Source: JBBDWJ01 sp040902925 (GTDB taxonomy: Bacteria; Acidobacteriota; Terriglobia; Bryobacterales; UBA6623). Taken from it: a stretch of DNA of 42,297 nucleotides. Of this stretch, positions 29,416 to 37,334 are shown in pieces. The position numbers and the translations under genes were made by a program. The DNA is taken from assembly GCA_040902925.1 (NCBI GenBank), contig JBBDWJ010000084.1:1-42297 (forward strand), read 5' to 3'. The notes under the pieces are model-generated. The model made no database searches. It was not told the origin of the DNA and saw nothing but the letters and a program-made list of their open reading frames with translations. Within the stretch, counting starts at the first letter, position 1; every line of letters starts with the position of its first letter.

Positions 29416-32073
29416 ATGTTGAATTCGCCGCCTGAGCGCTGGGGGACGCGCCGGTGCGGCACCGGTTCCCTGGTTGCCATTCTCTGGCTTTTTTGCGCGA
29501 CCGGCGCCGCCTGGTCCCAGTCTTCCGAAAAACTCTCGTTCTCGAAGGACGTTCTTCCCATCCTGGAACAACGTTGCCTCGTCTGCCACGGCGAGCTGCA
29601 GCGCCAATCTGAACTTGATCTGCGCACGCGCCAAGCCATGCTGAAGGGTGGCGCCAACGGCACCTCTCTCGTGCCGGGCGATGCCGTGGAAAGCCGCTTG
29701 TACCGGCGTATCTCCGGCCTCGAAGCGCCCGTCATGCCCATGGGCGCGGAGATGCCGCAGGAGGAAATTCTGATCGTGCGCGATTGGATCAACCAAGGCG
29801 CGCACGTCGAAGCGGATTCCGAACAAACAGCGGCGGCCGAAGCGGACAAAAGACCCGAGGACTGGTGGGCATTCCAAAAGCCCGTGCGGCCCGCCGTGCC
29901 CGAGACGGCCGACGCACGCTGGGCAAGAAATCCCATTGATGCGTTCACCTACCGCAAGCTTCAGGAAAAGGGTCTCAAGGTCGCGCCACGCGCCGACAAA
30001 ACCACGCTCGCGCGACGCGCCTATCTCGATCTGCTGGGACTGCTGCCCAGTCCCGCGGAAGTCGATGCGTTCGTCAACGACAACGCGCCCGACGCATTCG
30101 CGCGCCTGGTCGATCGCCTGCTCGAATCGCCGCACTATGGCGAGAGGTGGGGACGCCACTGGCTCGACGTTGCGCGGTACGCCGACAGCGGCGGCTACGA
30201 GCACGACTTCGACTATCCCGCCGCTTGGCGCTATCGCGATTACGTTGTACAGTCGCTCAATGAAGACAAGCCCTATGACCAGTTCCTGCGCGAGCAACTG
30301 GCGGGCGACGAGCTCGACAAGGTGACCTTCGAGACTCTGACGGCGACGGGATTCAATCGCGTCGGCCCCACCGTCGGCTACCGCGAGAAAGACAATCCGC
30401 AGTATCGCTACAACTATCTCGACGACATGATCGGCACCACCAGCCGCGTCTTCATGGGCCTCACCGTGAACTGCGCGCGCTGCCACGACCACAAGTTTGA
30501 TCCGATCACGCAGGTCGAGTATTACCGCATGATGGCGGTGTTCTTCCCCTACGTGGACTACGAATGGCCGCTGGCGTCGCCCGAAGAAGTAGCCGCGTAC
30601 GAGACGAAGAAAGCTGAGGTCGAAGGGCGCATAAAGCCCCTAAAAGACCGCATCGGCGAGATTCAGGCTCCGTACCGCGAGATTGCTTTCGAGGAGAAGC
30701 TGAAGGAGTTTCCCGAAGACATTCAAGCAGCCGTCCACACTCCGGAAGAGCAGCGCACCGAAGGGCAGAAGCTGCTCGCCGCGCAGGTGAGCACGCTGCG
30801 AGGCGGCGGTGTCGACAAGCTGATGACCGACGAGCATCGCGCCGAAGTCAAGAAGCTCGAATCGGAAATCAAAGCGCTCGAAAAGCAGATGCCCAAGGAT
30901 CTGCCGTTTGCGATGGGTATTCGCGACGGCGACTTTCGTTTCTCCCCCGACGGCCGCGGCGACGAGCCGCTGCCGGGCAAGGGTGAGCGAATTCGTTACG
31001 ACTTCGAGGGGACCTTCCTGCCGGTTGCGGGCAAGCCCTACGAGCCGCCGCAGGCGCGCATTCTGCCGTCAGCCGATTACAACGATCAGGGCGACCCCGT
31101 CGAACCCGGTTTTCTGGCCGTGCTGAGCGATCACAATCCGCCGACGGAGGTTCCACCGGCGAACGATCACGTCACCACCGGCCGCCGCCGCGCCTTGGCG
31201 GAATGGCTGCTTTCCGAAGATCACCCGCTGACCGCGCGGGTCATGGTCAATCGCATCTGGCAAAACCATTTCGGGCAGGGCATTGTCGCTACCGCGAGTA
31301 ACTTCGGTCATCTGGGCCAGCTTCCAACGCATCCCGAGCTGCTCGACTGGCTGGCGACAGAGTTCGTCCGGCAAGGCTGGAGCATCAAGGCGATGCACCG
31401 GCTGATGATGAATTCGGAAACGTATCAAATGACAGCGGCTTTCTTCGACGAGGCCAACGCCAAGAAAGATCCCCGCAATGCCTACTTGTGGCGCTACCGC
31501 CAGCGGCGTTTGGAAGGCGAGATCATTCGCGACACGATCCTGGCCGCGGCCGGCAACCTGAACCCCGAGATGGGCGGCGCGCCGTTCTTCCCGCCGATCC
31601 CGAAGGAAGTGCAGGAGTCCTATCCCAACGGGAAATGGACCGCGAATGAGGAAGGGCCGGCAGTCTGGCGTCGCAGCGTCTATTCGTATTTCAAGCGTGG
31701 CCTGCGCTACCCGATGTTTGATGTGTTCGATCTGCCGAACCTGAACGTCACCTGCGAGGGCCGCGTCACGACGACTGTGCCGACACAGGCTCTGACCTTG
31801 CTCAACAACAGCTTCGTGCTCGACCAGGCGGGTTATTTCGCTAAGCGCGTGGCGGCCCAGGCCGGCAACGAGCAGGACGCGCGAGTGCGCACGGCGTATC
31901 GCATCGCGCTGAGCCGCGAGCCGAATGCGAAAGAGATAGAAGAGAACGTCACGTTCCTCAATCGGCAGCTCGAATATCACAAGGGCCTGCCCGGTGAGGA
32001 CGCCGATCTCGCCGCGCTCGTCGATTTGTGCGACGTAATTCTGAACCTGAACGAGTTTTTGTATCTAAGGTAG
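29416..32073 (+). CDS. Secreted PSCyt1-DUF1549-DUF1553 protein
   Basis: This 885-residue protein has a signal peptide (~15-35, ending AAWSQ) and a planctomycete-type cytochrome c module with Cys54, Cys57 and His58 in CLVCHGELQRQSELDL. DUF1549 follows (~170-420: NPIDAFTYRKL, RWGRHWLDVARYADS, NCARCHDHKFDPI), with a second CxxCH there (CARCH). A charged coiled-coil insert lies at ~395-500, then DUF1553 (~590-850: LAEWLLSEDHPLTARVMVNR, IWQNHFGQGIV). The family is common in Planctomycetes, Verrucomicrobia and Acidobacteria, usually beside DUF1501 genes as here, and is linked by context to polysaccharide breakdown; no activity is proven. Confidence 0.93.
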   Translation: MLNSPPERWGTRRCGTGSLVAILWLFCATGAAWSQSSEKLSFSKDVLPILEQRCLVCHGELQRQSELDLRTRQAMLKGGANGTSLVPGDAVESRLYRRISGLEAPVMPMGAEMPQEEILIVRDWINQGAHVEADSEQTAAAEADKRPEDWWAFQKPVRPAVPETADARWARNPIDAFTYRKLQEKGLKVAPRADKTTLARRAYLDLLGLLPSPAEVDAFVNDNAPDAFARLVDRLLESPHYGERWGRHWLDVARYADSGGYEHDFDYPAAWRYRDYVVQSLNEDKPYDQFLREQLAGDELDKVTFETLTATGFNRVGPTVGYREKDNPQYRYNYLDDMIGTTSRVFMGLTVNCARCHDHKFDPITQVEYYRMMAVFFPYVDYEWPLASPEEVAAYETKKAEVEGRIKPLKDRIGEIQAPYREIAFEEKLKEFPEDIQAAVHTPEEQRTEGQKLLAAQVSTLRGGGVDKLMTDEHRAEVKKLESEIKALEKQMPKDLPFAMGIRDGDFRFSPDGRGDEPLPGKGERIRYDFEGTFLPVAGKPYEPPQARILPSADYNDQGDPVEPGFLAVLSDHNPPTEVPPANDHVTTGRRRALAEWLLSEDHPLTARVMVNRIWQNHFGQGIVATASNFGHLGQLPTHPELLDWLATEFVRQGWSIKAMHRLMMNSETYQMTAAFFDEANAKKDPRNAYLWRYRQRRLEGEIIRDTILAAAGNLNPEMGGAPFFPPIPKEVQESYPNGKWTANEEGPAVWRRSVYSYFKRGLRYPMFDVFDLPNLNVTCEGRVTTTVPTQALTLLNNSFVLDQAGYFAKRVAAQAGNEQDARVRTAYRIALSREPNAKEIEENVTFLNRQLEYHKGLPGEDADLAALVDLCDVILNLNEFLYLR

Positions 32074-32133
32074 ACCGGGCGCCGAGTCGGGACAGGCAGC
32101 CGCCGATAACAACGAGAACAGCGGGGATTCACC

Positions 32134-33636
32134 ATGTCGGAGCATCGACCAGGCTGCAGCAGCCAAAAACCACGCTTCGTTAGCCGGCGCGATTTTCTGT
32201 TCAAGGCCGGCGAAGGCATCAGCGGTGTCGCGCTGGCCTGGATGCTTGCCCAGGACGGTCTGCTCGCCGCTTCCACCGAAATGGCCGCTTGCGAGGGCGG
32301 CGCGCCCGTCGAAACCCCGCTAACGCCGCGGCCTACCCACCTCGCTCCCAAAGCCAAGAGCGTCATATCGCTGTTCATGAGCGGCGGCGTCAGCCACATC
32401 GACACCTTCGACTACAAGCCGATGCTGGCGAAATATCACGGCCAGCCGCTGACGGGCAAAGGCGAGATCCGCGTGCGCCAGGGCTATCCCGGCCCGCTGA
32501 TGAAGAGCCCCTTCGAGTTCAAGAAATACGGCCAGAGCGGCATCGAAGTCTCGGAACTGTTTCCGCACGTCGGCGGCATCGTCGACGACATCGCATTGAT
32601 TCGCTCCGGGCAGGGACGCAGCAACGATCACGTGCTGGCCCATTACGAATGGAACACCGGTTCGCTGCTGATGGGCTTCCCCAGCGTCGGCTCGTGGGTT
32701 ACCTACGGGCTGGGCAGCGAGAACCAGAACCTGCCGGGCTTCGTGGTGATCTACGACCACCGCGGCGGGCCGTTCAGCGGTCCCGCCAACTGGAGCAGCG
32801 GCTTTTTGCCGGCGACGTATCAGGGAACGGTGTTCCGCTCGAGCGGCGATCCGATTCTCGATCTGACGCCGCCGGATAGTGTCACGCCCGAGCAGCAGCG
32901 CGCGCGGCTCGATCATCTTGGCGTGCTCAACGAGCAGTACGCCAAGGCCCACCCGGGCAGCAGCGAGTTGGCGGCGCGCATTGCGTCCTACGAGCTCGCC
33001 TATCGCATGCAGGCCTGCGCGCCCGAGGCCGTCAACATCAACGATGAAAGCGACGCCACGAAGCGGTTATACGGCCTCGATGACCCGATCACCGAGCCGT
33101 TCGGACGGCAGTGCCTGCTGGCGCGGCGGCTGGTTGAGCGCGGTGTGCGCTTCGTGCAGCTCTATAGCGGCGCGATCGTGCAACAGAACGTCGACACCTG
33201 GGACGCTCATGCGAACCTCGTCGAAAACCACACCATGCATGCCCGCGAAGTCGATAAGCCGATGGCGGGGCTGATTACCGATCTCAAGCAGCGCGGCCTG
33301 CTCGACGAAACTTTGGTCGCGTGGCATTCGGAATTCGGCCGCATGCCGATTTCGCAGCGCGGCGTCGGCCGCGACCACAACCCCGGCGCGATGAGCCTGT
33401 GGATGGCCGGCGCGGGAATTCAAGGCGGGCAGGTCATCGGATCGTCAGACGAATTCGGCTACAGGGCCGAAGAGCAGATCGTCACCTACCACGACATCCA
33501 CGCCACGATGCTGCACATGCTCGGGCTCGACCACAAGCGGCTGACTTATTTCTTCAACGGCCGCCACTACCGGCTGACCGACGTGCATGGCGAGTTGATC
33601 CCGCAGATCGTCGGAAGCGGCGCGACGCACGCCTAG
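32134..33636 (+). CDS. Tat-exported DUF1501 protein
   Basis: This 500-residue protein has an N-terminal twin-arginine signal (SRRDFLFKAG, then hydrophobic to ~46). The body follows the alkaline-phosphatase/sulfatase-like superfamily layout assigned to DUF1501: KSVISLFMSGGVSHIDTFDYKP, FKKYGQSGIEVSELFPH, NDHVLAHYEWNTGS, ETLVAWHSEFGRMP and GRDHNPGAMSLWMAGAGI, with clustered His and Asp suitable for metal binding. It begins 60 bases after the PSCyt1/DUF1549 gene and is surely in the same transcript. Partner function is inferred from the near-universal pairing. The enzymatic reaction is unknown. Confidence 0.93.
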   Translation: MSEHRPGCSSQKPRFVSRRDFLFKAGEGISGVALAWMLAQDGLLAASTEMAACEGGAPVETPLTPRPTHLAPKAKSVISLFMSGGVSHIDTFDYKPMLAKYHGQPLTGKGEIRVRQGYPGPLMKSPFEFKKYGQSGIEVSELFPHVGGIVDDIALIRSGQGRSNDHVLAHYEWNTGSLLMGFPSVGSWVTYGLGSENQNLPGFVVIYDHRGGPFSGPANWSSGFLPATYQGTVFRSSGDPILDLTPPDSVTPEQQRARLDHLGVLNEQYAKAHPGSSELAARIASYELAYRMQACAPEAVNINDESDATKRLYGLDDPITEPFGRQCLLARRLVERGVRFVQLYSGAIVQQNVDTWDAHANLVENHTMHAREVDKPMAGLITDLKQRGLLDETLVAWHSEFGRMPISQRGVGRDHNPGAMSLWMAGAGIQGGQVIGSSDEFGYRAEEQIVTYHDIHATMLHMLGLDHKRLTYFFNGRHYRLTDVHGELIPQIVGSGATHA

Positions 33637-33775
33637 GCGTATCCGAAACCTGCGATCACTGCAACTGCGACAGCGGATACCATTCGAGAATCAACAGAGC
33701 GGGACGTTCGCGTGCGATGCGCGGCGCGTGGGAGATTTCCGTTAAGGCGAAATGCCGGCGGAAATACGTTGCGGC

Positions 33776-34297
33776 TCACAGCAGCTTGAGCTGCGCCTGA
33801 GGGAAGCAGCCTTCGTGCTCCAGAAGCCAGCGCTTCCGCTCCAGCCCGCCGGCGTAGCCTGTCAGCGAACCGTCGCGGCCGACGACGCGGTGGCAGGGGA
33901 TCACTACCGCGATGGGGTTACGGGCGTTTGCCAAGCCGACAGCACGCACTGCCGTGGGACGGCCGATGGCGTCCGCTATGTCGCTATAAGAGGCAGTCGA
34001 ACCCACGGGGATGCGCTGCAACGCATCCCAGACTTCGCGCTGGAACGCCGTGCCCTTTGGATCCACCGCGATTTCCGCGAGCGCAGCGAGATCGCCATCG
34101 AAGTAAGCCTCGAGGCGCGCTCGGAATTGCCGCCCGCCGTTACCGTTGCGGACCTCAATCTCGCCGTAGCGGCGTTTGAGCCGCGCCACCAGCGGTGCAG
34201 CGCTCGATTCGAAGTCGAGCGCGCAAAGAGCTCCGCCGCATTCGCCGAGCACGATCTTCCCGATCGGGGTTTCCATCTCGTCAATGTGGATTTCCAT
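33776..34297 (-). CDS. ogt: Methylated-DNA-protein-cysteine methyltransferase
   Basis: This 173-residue suicide enzyme removes alkyl groups from O6-alkylguanine onto its own cysteine. The acceptor is Cys135 in VVIPCHRVVG; the DNA-binding helix-turn-helix segment is TASYSDIADAIGRPTAVRAVG with ANARNP. The N-terminal domain is of the short Ogt type. The ATG at 34297 has a strong Shine-Dalgarno (GGGGAGAG), so it was chosen over an in-frame start 13 codons upstream. Confidence 0.95.
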   Translation of the reverse strand: MEIHIDEMETPIGKIVLGECGGALCALDFESSAAPLVARLKRRYGEIEVRNGNGGRQFRARLEAYFDGDLAALAEIAVDPKGTAFQREVWDALQRIPVGSTASYSDIADAIGRPTAVRAVGLANARNPIAVVIPCHRVVGRDGSLTGYAGGLERKRWLLEHEGCFPQAQLKLL

Positions 34298-34384
34298 GGG
34301 TTCTCTCCCCAGCCGTCCAGGATCGGCTGCGGTCAACGATCTCGATGCCTTGGCTGCCTATCCCGGTCTTAGCACGGGCGGCAT

Positions 34385-34405
34385 CGCGGCCGTTCACCGG
34401 CCGCG
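34385..34405. repeat. GC-rich hairpin between the DinB-fold and ogt genes
   Basis: CGCGGCCG-TTCAC-CGGCCGCG is a perfect 8-bp G-C stem with a five-base loop, 57 bases beyond the stop of the DinB-fold gene. It may help end that transcript, but no T-run follows. Two copies of GCCTATCCCGG flank it (near 34356 and 34422). Confidence 0.4.
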
Positions 34406-34462
34406 GCCGAGCATCGCGATCGCCTATCCCGGAATGTCGCGTCGCAAACGGTGTCCTGCGAG

Positions 34463-34933
34463 CTACTCGAAGCGGCGGATCTGCTCGATGTGGTGGCGCA
34501 TGTGCGTCAGGTAGTCGGGAATGCGGTAGGCGAGTGTCCACGGCTCGTCATCGCCTTGGCCACACGGGTTCTGAAACTTTTCCTTGGGAACGGCTTCGAT
34601 GGCGTAAAGAAGATGGCGGTTGAGGGCGGTCCATAAATCGATCAGATCGTGCCACGGCCGCTCCTGGTAGCGCTGCAAATCTACCCACTGGTTCTGCTCG
34701 TAGAGGAACGAAAATCCGCTTTCGAGCTGCGCCCGCACGAAACGCTGATGGTTGACCGTGGCGGAGTCGATCAGGTGGCCGAGAATCTGTTTGCGGGACC
34801 AGCCGCCGCCGGCGCGCGGCCGCGCGGCCTCGCGATCGCTGATCAGTTCGAGCTCGCGCGGAAATTCCTTCAGCAGCACGCGCAGCTCGTCGATCGTATC
34901 CGATATGGGCGATTCCGTGATGTTCGATGGCAT
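34463..34933 (-). CDS. DinB-superfamily four-helix protein
   Basis: This is a 156-residue DinB_2-type protein. Helix 2 carries WSRKQILGHLIDSATVNHQRF and the C-terminal helix carries YLTHMRHHIEQIRRF. His53 and the HMRHH histidines form the three-His metal site typical of the fold. Members include thiol-transferase-like enzymes (bacillithiol, mycothiol) and uncharacterised DNA-damage-induced proteins; this one cannot be assigned further. The neighbour ogt is also linked to alkylation damage, but the association may be chance. Confidence 0.85.
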   Translation of the reverse strand: MPSNITESPISDTIDELRVLLKEFPRELELISDREAARPRAGGGWSRKQILGHLIDSATVNHQRFVRAQLESGFSFLYEQNQWVDLQRYQERPWHDLIDLWTALNRHLLYAIEAVPKEKFQNPCGQGDDEPWTLAYRIPDYLTHMRHHIEQIRRFE

Positions 34934-34951
34934 GGTTTTTCGCGCGGGCAG

Positions 34952-35215
34952 TTACATGTCCGCAAAGGCATAGGGGCCGAAGTGGAACGAGACCATCACC
35001 TTAGGCTCGGGTGCGAGGCCCATCTGCTGCAGATCCTTGCCTTCGAGAAACTTGAAGATCGCGGCGTGCAGATTTTCCACGGCCTCGTCGAGCGAGTCGC
35101 CTTCGGTGAGAATCGGCAGGTCAAAGCATTCGGCCCGATAACCGGACTCGCTGCGCTGCACGTGGGCCTGAATGTAGTCTTTCATCGTCTCGAGAGAGTC
35201 GTATTCCGCCAGCAT
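34952..35215 (-). CDS. HicB-like small protein (orphan)
   Basis: This 87-residue protein begins near MKDYIQAHVQRSESGYRAECFDLP and continues with TEGDSLDEAVENLHAAI, the partial RNase-H fold seen at the N-terminus of HicB antitoxins and related UPF0150/DUF1902 proteins. No HicA toxin gene lies beside it, and the usual C-terminal DNA-binding domain is missing. The start ATG at 35215 is preceded by AAGGGTGG, a good Shine-Dalgarno; an in-frame ATG ten codons on is an alternative. It lies 18 bases upstream of the DinB-fold gene on the same strand. Confidence 0.7.
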   Translation of the reverse strand: MLAEYDSLETMKDYIQAHVQRSESGYRAECFDLPILTEGDSLDEAVENLHAAIFKFLEGKDLQQMGLAPEPKVMVSFHFGPYAFADM

Positions 35216-35295
35216 ACCACCCTTGTGACCGGTCAGCTAAGCACAGAGGTTGGCCGAGGATAGGAAGCCTCAGCTCGGGTAACAGTGCCTCGGGC

Positions 35296-35362
35296 GGGAC
35301 AGTCACCCGTTGCGCGATCTAAGTACTGATTACACAAGTCCGTTCGATCGGGTGACTGTCCC
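35296..35362. repeat. 14-bp perfect inverted repeat in an intergenic spacer
   Basis: GGGACAGTCACCCG (35296-35309) and its exact reverse complement (35349-35362) are separated by 39 bases. It sits between the divergent HicB-like and aminotransferase genes. The motif type is reminiscent of dispersed palindromic repeats that RAYT enzymes spread (recollection, not tested here). Confidence 0.65.
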
Positions 35363-35410
35363 CATCGCGGCAAGGGCCTGACGGGACTACCGAGCGGATA
35401 AGCTAGAGGG

Positions 35411-36565
35411 ATGCCTGTCGATTGGGAAGAAATACGCCGCCAGTTTCCCGTTCTGGAAAAGTGGACTTACCTGAGAACGGCGACATTCGGGCCGATCCCC
35501 CGCGTCGCCGTTGAAGCGGTGAATCGCCACTTTCGTCACCGCGACGAGGATGCCTGTGGTGATTTCCTCGATTGGTTCAGCGATGCCGACCGGGTTCGCG
35601 CCAAAGCCGCCGGGCTGATCGGGGCTCAGCCGGAGGACATCGCCTTCGTGCCGAGCGCCGGAGCGGCGCTCTCATGGTTGATGCAGGGAATCGATTGGAA
35701 ACCTGGCGACCAGGTGATGACGCTGGCGCACGAGTTTCCCAACAACCTCTACTATCCGCTGGTATGGCGCGACAGGGGCGTCGAGTTCATCGAGATGCCG
35801 CTGCCCGAAGGCTGTTTCTCGCTCGACGAATTCCGGGCAAGGCTCACCGCGCGGACGCGCGCCGTGCTGTTGAGCACGGTAAACTACTCGACCGGACTGC
35901 GTCCGCCGCTGGAGGCTATTGGCGCGCTGCTGCGCGAGCGGGGTGTTCTGTTCTACGTCGACGCCACGCAAAGCCTCGGCGCGCTGCGGCTCGACGTGGA
36001 ATCGGCTGGCATCGGTTTTCTGGCGGTGCACGGCTATAAATGGATGCTTTCTCCCAGCGGCGCCGGATTTGCCTACATCCCGGCGGCGACGCGGCAATGG
36101 CTCGCTCCGAGCATCTATAGCTGGCGCAGCCATCACGATTGGCGCAACGTGGATCAACTGCACCATGGCGCGCCTGAGCTGCCCGAAGCCGCCATGCGTT
36201 ACGAGGGCGGCGTGTTGAACTTCAGCGGCATCTACGCGCTGGAGGCGGTTCTCGACTTGATGGCGTCAGCCGGCGCCGAGGCGATTGAGAAGCGGGTGTT
36301 GGATCTGGCGGCGGCCACGCGAGACGTGCTGCGCTCTCGCGGCGGCGTGCTGTTCGCCGACCAGCATCCCTATTACGATTCCCCGATCGTGATGGCGCAG
36401 TTTCCCGGTCTCGATATGTCGAGGCTAGCGATCGAATTGAAGCAGCGACGGGTCGCCGTGGCTGTGCGGCAGGGAAGACTACGGGTCTCGCCGCACTTCT
36501 TCAACAACGAAGATGACTTGCGCCAGCTCGATGAGGCGCTGCGTGATTTTCGCAAGACCTCGTGA
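35411..36565 (+). CDS. Class V aminotransferase (cysteine desulfurase/isopenicillin N epimerase-like)
   Basis: This is a 384-residue PLP-dependent fold-type I enzyme. The cofactor Lys210 lies in VHGYKWMLSPSGAGF, with the preceding DATQSLGALRLDV carrying the PLP-nitrogen Asp. STVNYSTGLRPPLEAIGALL is the usual central strand-helix. Relatives include cysteine desulfurases, selenocysteine lyases, kynureninases and isopenicillin N epimerases; no catalytic-Cys loop typical of IscS/SufS is obvious, so an epimerase- or lyase-like function is more likely. A Shine-Dalgarno (GAGGG) precedes the ATG closely, and a TAAGCT hexamer lies just upstream. Confidence 0.88.
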   Translation: MPVDWEEIRRQFPVLEKWTYLRTATFGPIPRVAVEAVNRHFRHRDEDACGDFLDWFSDADRVRAKAAGLIGAQPEDIAFVPSAGAALSWLMQGIDWKPGDQVMTLAHEFPNNLYYPLVWRDRGVEFIEMPLPEGCFSLDEFRARLTARTRAVLLSTVNYSTGLRPPLEAIGALLRERGVLFYVDATQSLGALRLDVESAGIGFLAVHGYKWMLSPSGAGFAYIPAATRQWLAPSIYSWRSHHDWRNVDQLHHGAPELPEAAMRYEGGVLNFSGIYALEAVLDLMASAGAEAIEKRVLDLAAATRDVLRSRGGVLFADQHPYYDSPIVMAQFPGLDMSRLAIELKQRRVAVAVRQGRLRVSPHFFNNEDDLRQLDEALRDFRKTS

Positions 36566-36750
36566 ACCGGCGCCGAACAAGAGGGCTCGCGGAATCCGGA
36601 GGCGCTCCGCTCCAGCTACCGAACTCCATCGGAGGTGTCAAATTCGGCAGCGCGCGGAACTCATCGCGGCTATTTCGTTTCGACGCGCCACAGCCCAAAA
36701 TTGATCACCCGGCCCCTGGCGGTTTGCGCCACGCCTCAGGCGCGAACAGT

Positions 36751-37185
36751 TCAATCGCGAAGCTGATCGTGAACCGTCAGCGCCGCAAAGCTGCCCGTGA
36801 GGCCCAGGTTGAGCAGGCTATAGTCCTTATCGCGGCGGCCTTCGCGGTTGGTCAGAAACTCGAACGCCAGCAGCCCTCCGCTGACTCCCAAGCTTATCGC
36901 CCGCGTCGAGCCTGCCGAGGGCGAGTTGGCTCGCGACTGCGAATAAATCAAAGCCGAACCGATCGCCGCGAAGCTCGTAGCGACAAACAAGCGCTGCCAG
37001 CGGCGGCTGCGCTGGAAGGTGTCGACCTTGGTGCGGTATTCGACCCACGGCTTGCGATAGGTCTCGTATTCCTGAGCCTGCGCTTGGGCCTGCGCCAGAT
37101 AGTTGTCCGCCCGCCAGGGGAATCGTTCAACCGGCGACTGCGCAAAAGCAAGCGGACAAAGCAGCATCAGAGTAAGTAATTTCAT
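36751..37185 (-). CDS. Small exported protein of unknown function
   Basis: This is a 144-residue protein. A cleavable signal peptide (MKLLTLMLLCPLAFAQS) is clear. The mature part has a Gln/Ala-rich helical stretch with several Tyr and Trp, then a hydrophobic segment (~68-82, LFVATSFAAIGSALIYSQS) and another (~94-108) that could be membrane-embedded, ending in LNLGLTGSFAALTVHDQLRD. No family was recognised. It is on the same strand as the HtrA gene upstream (149-base gap). Its start is preceded by a hairpin that holds GAGGA in the loop. Confidence 0.7.
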   Translation of the reverse strand: MKLLTLMLLCPLAFAQSPVERFPWRADNYLAQAQAQAQEYETYRKPWVEYRTKVDTFQRSRRWQRLFVATSFAAIGSALIYSQSRANSPSAGSTRAISLGVSGGLLAFEFLTNREGRRDKDYSLLNLGLTGSFAALTVHDQLRD

Positions 37186-37206
37186 CAGCGAAATGTCCTC
37201 TCGCTG
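37186..37206 (-). promoter_or_regulatory. Start-site hairpin with Shine-Dalgarno in the loop
   Basis: On the minus strand CAGCGA-GAGGACATT-TCGCTG forms a perfect 6-bp stem directly abutting the ATG at 37185. The GAGGA in the loop is the only Shine-Dalgarno candidate, so folding could expose or limit ribosome access. Confidence 0.4.
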
Positions 37207-37238
37207 AGTGATCGGCGGAAGGGGAGAATTTCCGCAGT

Positions 37239-37262
37239 GGGACAGACAATCCTGTCTGTCCT
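37239..37262. repeat. Palindromic hairpin GGACAGACA/TGTCTGTCC
   Basis: A 9-bp perfect stem (37240-37248 with 37253-37261) has an ATCC loop. It lies downstream of the HtrA gene (73 bases past the stop) and upstream of the small exported protein. It may be a dispersed repeat or a transcript-stabilising hairpin. Confidence 0.5.
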
Positions 37263-37334
37263 CTGCCCTCAGCTTCTGTCCTCAGATGTGCGCCGGCATT
37301 CGAGTTTCGAGAAAGCCGCCAAGAACGAAACGCC

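Noticed and set aside
29371..30492. Minus-strand open frame of 373 codons opposite the PSCyt1 gene
   Set aside because: It is antisense to a well-supported family member; no motif and no start signal were seen. The frame at 31069-31980 is rejected for the same reason.
35411..36565. Class V aminotransferase as an IscS/SufS cysteine desulfurase
   Set aside because: No catalytic-cysteine loop or neighbouring suf/isc genes are seen, so the specific name is not supported.
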